From positions 1 through 6,660 of the forward strand of contig CAIYXE010000041.1 in NCBI GenBank assembly GCA_903930095.1: a DNA stretch of 6,660 bases, given 5' to 3'. Positions 6,558 through 6,660 of this stretch are shown here, in pieces; the first letter of the stretch is position 1; each line of letters starts with the position of its first letter. Origin of the DNA: an uncultured Hyphomicrobiales bacterium. Its GTDB lineage: Bacteria; Pseudomonadota; Alphaproteobacteria; Rhizobiales; Aestuariivirgaceae. The notes below the pieces were generated by a model. That model was given only the letters and a program-made list of their open reading frames with translations. It had not been told where the DNA came from and ran no database searches. The position numbers and the translations under genes were made by a program.

Positions 6558-6660
6558 TCAGACCTCTCCGTCATCCGGGATGTTGAGCATCCGTCCGCAG
6601 GCCTTGCAGTGGACGGCATCACGGTCATGGCGCTTCAGGCCGCAGTCGGGGCAGCGGAAG
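6558..6660 (-). CDS. Zinc-ribbon protein, C-terminal fragment
   Basis: The last 33 codons and the TGA stop (6560-6558) of a minus-strand gene enter from the right edge; its start is outside the window. The visible peptide contains RCPDCG (residues 2-7 of the fragment) and HCKACG (17-22). These are two CxxC pairs 12 residues apart that should bind one zinc ion as a rubredoxin-like zinc ribbon. A short tail, RMLNIPDDGEV, follows. Such C-terminal ribbons occur in many unrelated proteins, so no function can be assigned from this piece. The gene is convergent with the bactofilin gene, with 47 bp between the two stop codons. The frame is supported by the four correctly spaced cysteines and the clean stop. 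Confidence 0.72.
   Translation of the reverse strand, partial: FRCPDCGLKRHDRDAVHCKACGRMLNIPDDGEV

Overview
The window is GC-rich, tightly packed chromosomal DNA that looks alphaproteobacterial, most likely from the Caulobacterales/Hyphomonadaceae side. This rests on base composition, a giant AsmA/YhdP-like envelope protein, a bactofilin, an alphaproteobacterial-style HAD phosphatase, and an intergenic TTAA-N7-TTAA element resembling a binding site for the cell-cycle regulator CtrA. No genus can be named safely. I see no tRNA, rRNA, CRISPR array, insertion sequence or other mobile signature.

Layout. Bases 1-150 (minus strand) are the first 50 codons of an exported protein with a clear signal peptide; the rest lies outside the window. 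A 144-bp divergent intergenic region follows and carries the CtrA-like box (217-231). Three plus-strand genes come next, joined by 4-bp and 1-bp overlaps: a YdjA-type nitroreductase (295-879), a HAD phosphatase (876-1580) and a flavin reductase-like FMN-binding protein (1580-2176). They are almost certainly one translationally coupled operon of soluble cytoplasmic enzymes.

Converging on this operon from the minus strand is a gene of about 3.5 kb (2252-5794, start uncertain) for a membrane-anchored periplasmic AsmA/YhdP-like protein. Proteins of this family are thought to move phospholipids between the inner and outer membranes. Divergent from it, across about 200 bp, is a plus-strand bactofilin gene (5998-6510), a cytoskeletal beta-helix polymer that usually sits on the inner membrane. 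The window ends with the last 33 codons of a minus-strand zinc-ribbon protein (6558-6660), convergent with the bactofilin.

Functionally there are two blocks: a flavin/redox plus phosphatase operon and an envelope block (AsmA-like protein and bactofilin). I found no convincing new defence or mobile system. The points most worth following are the CtrA-like box, the coupled operon and the start sites of the AsmA-like and bactofilin genes.
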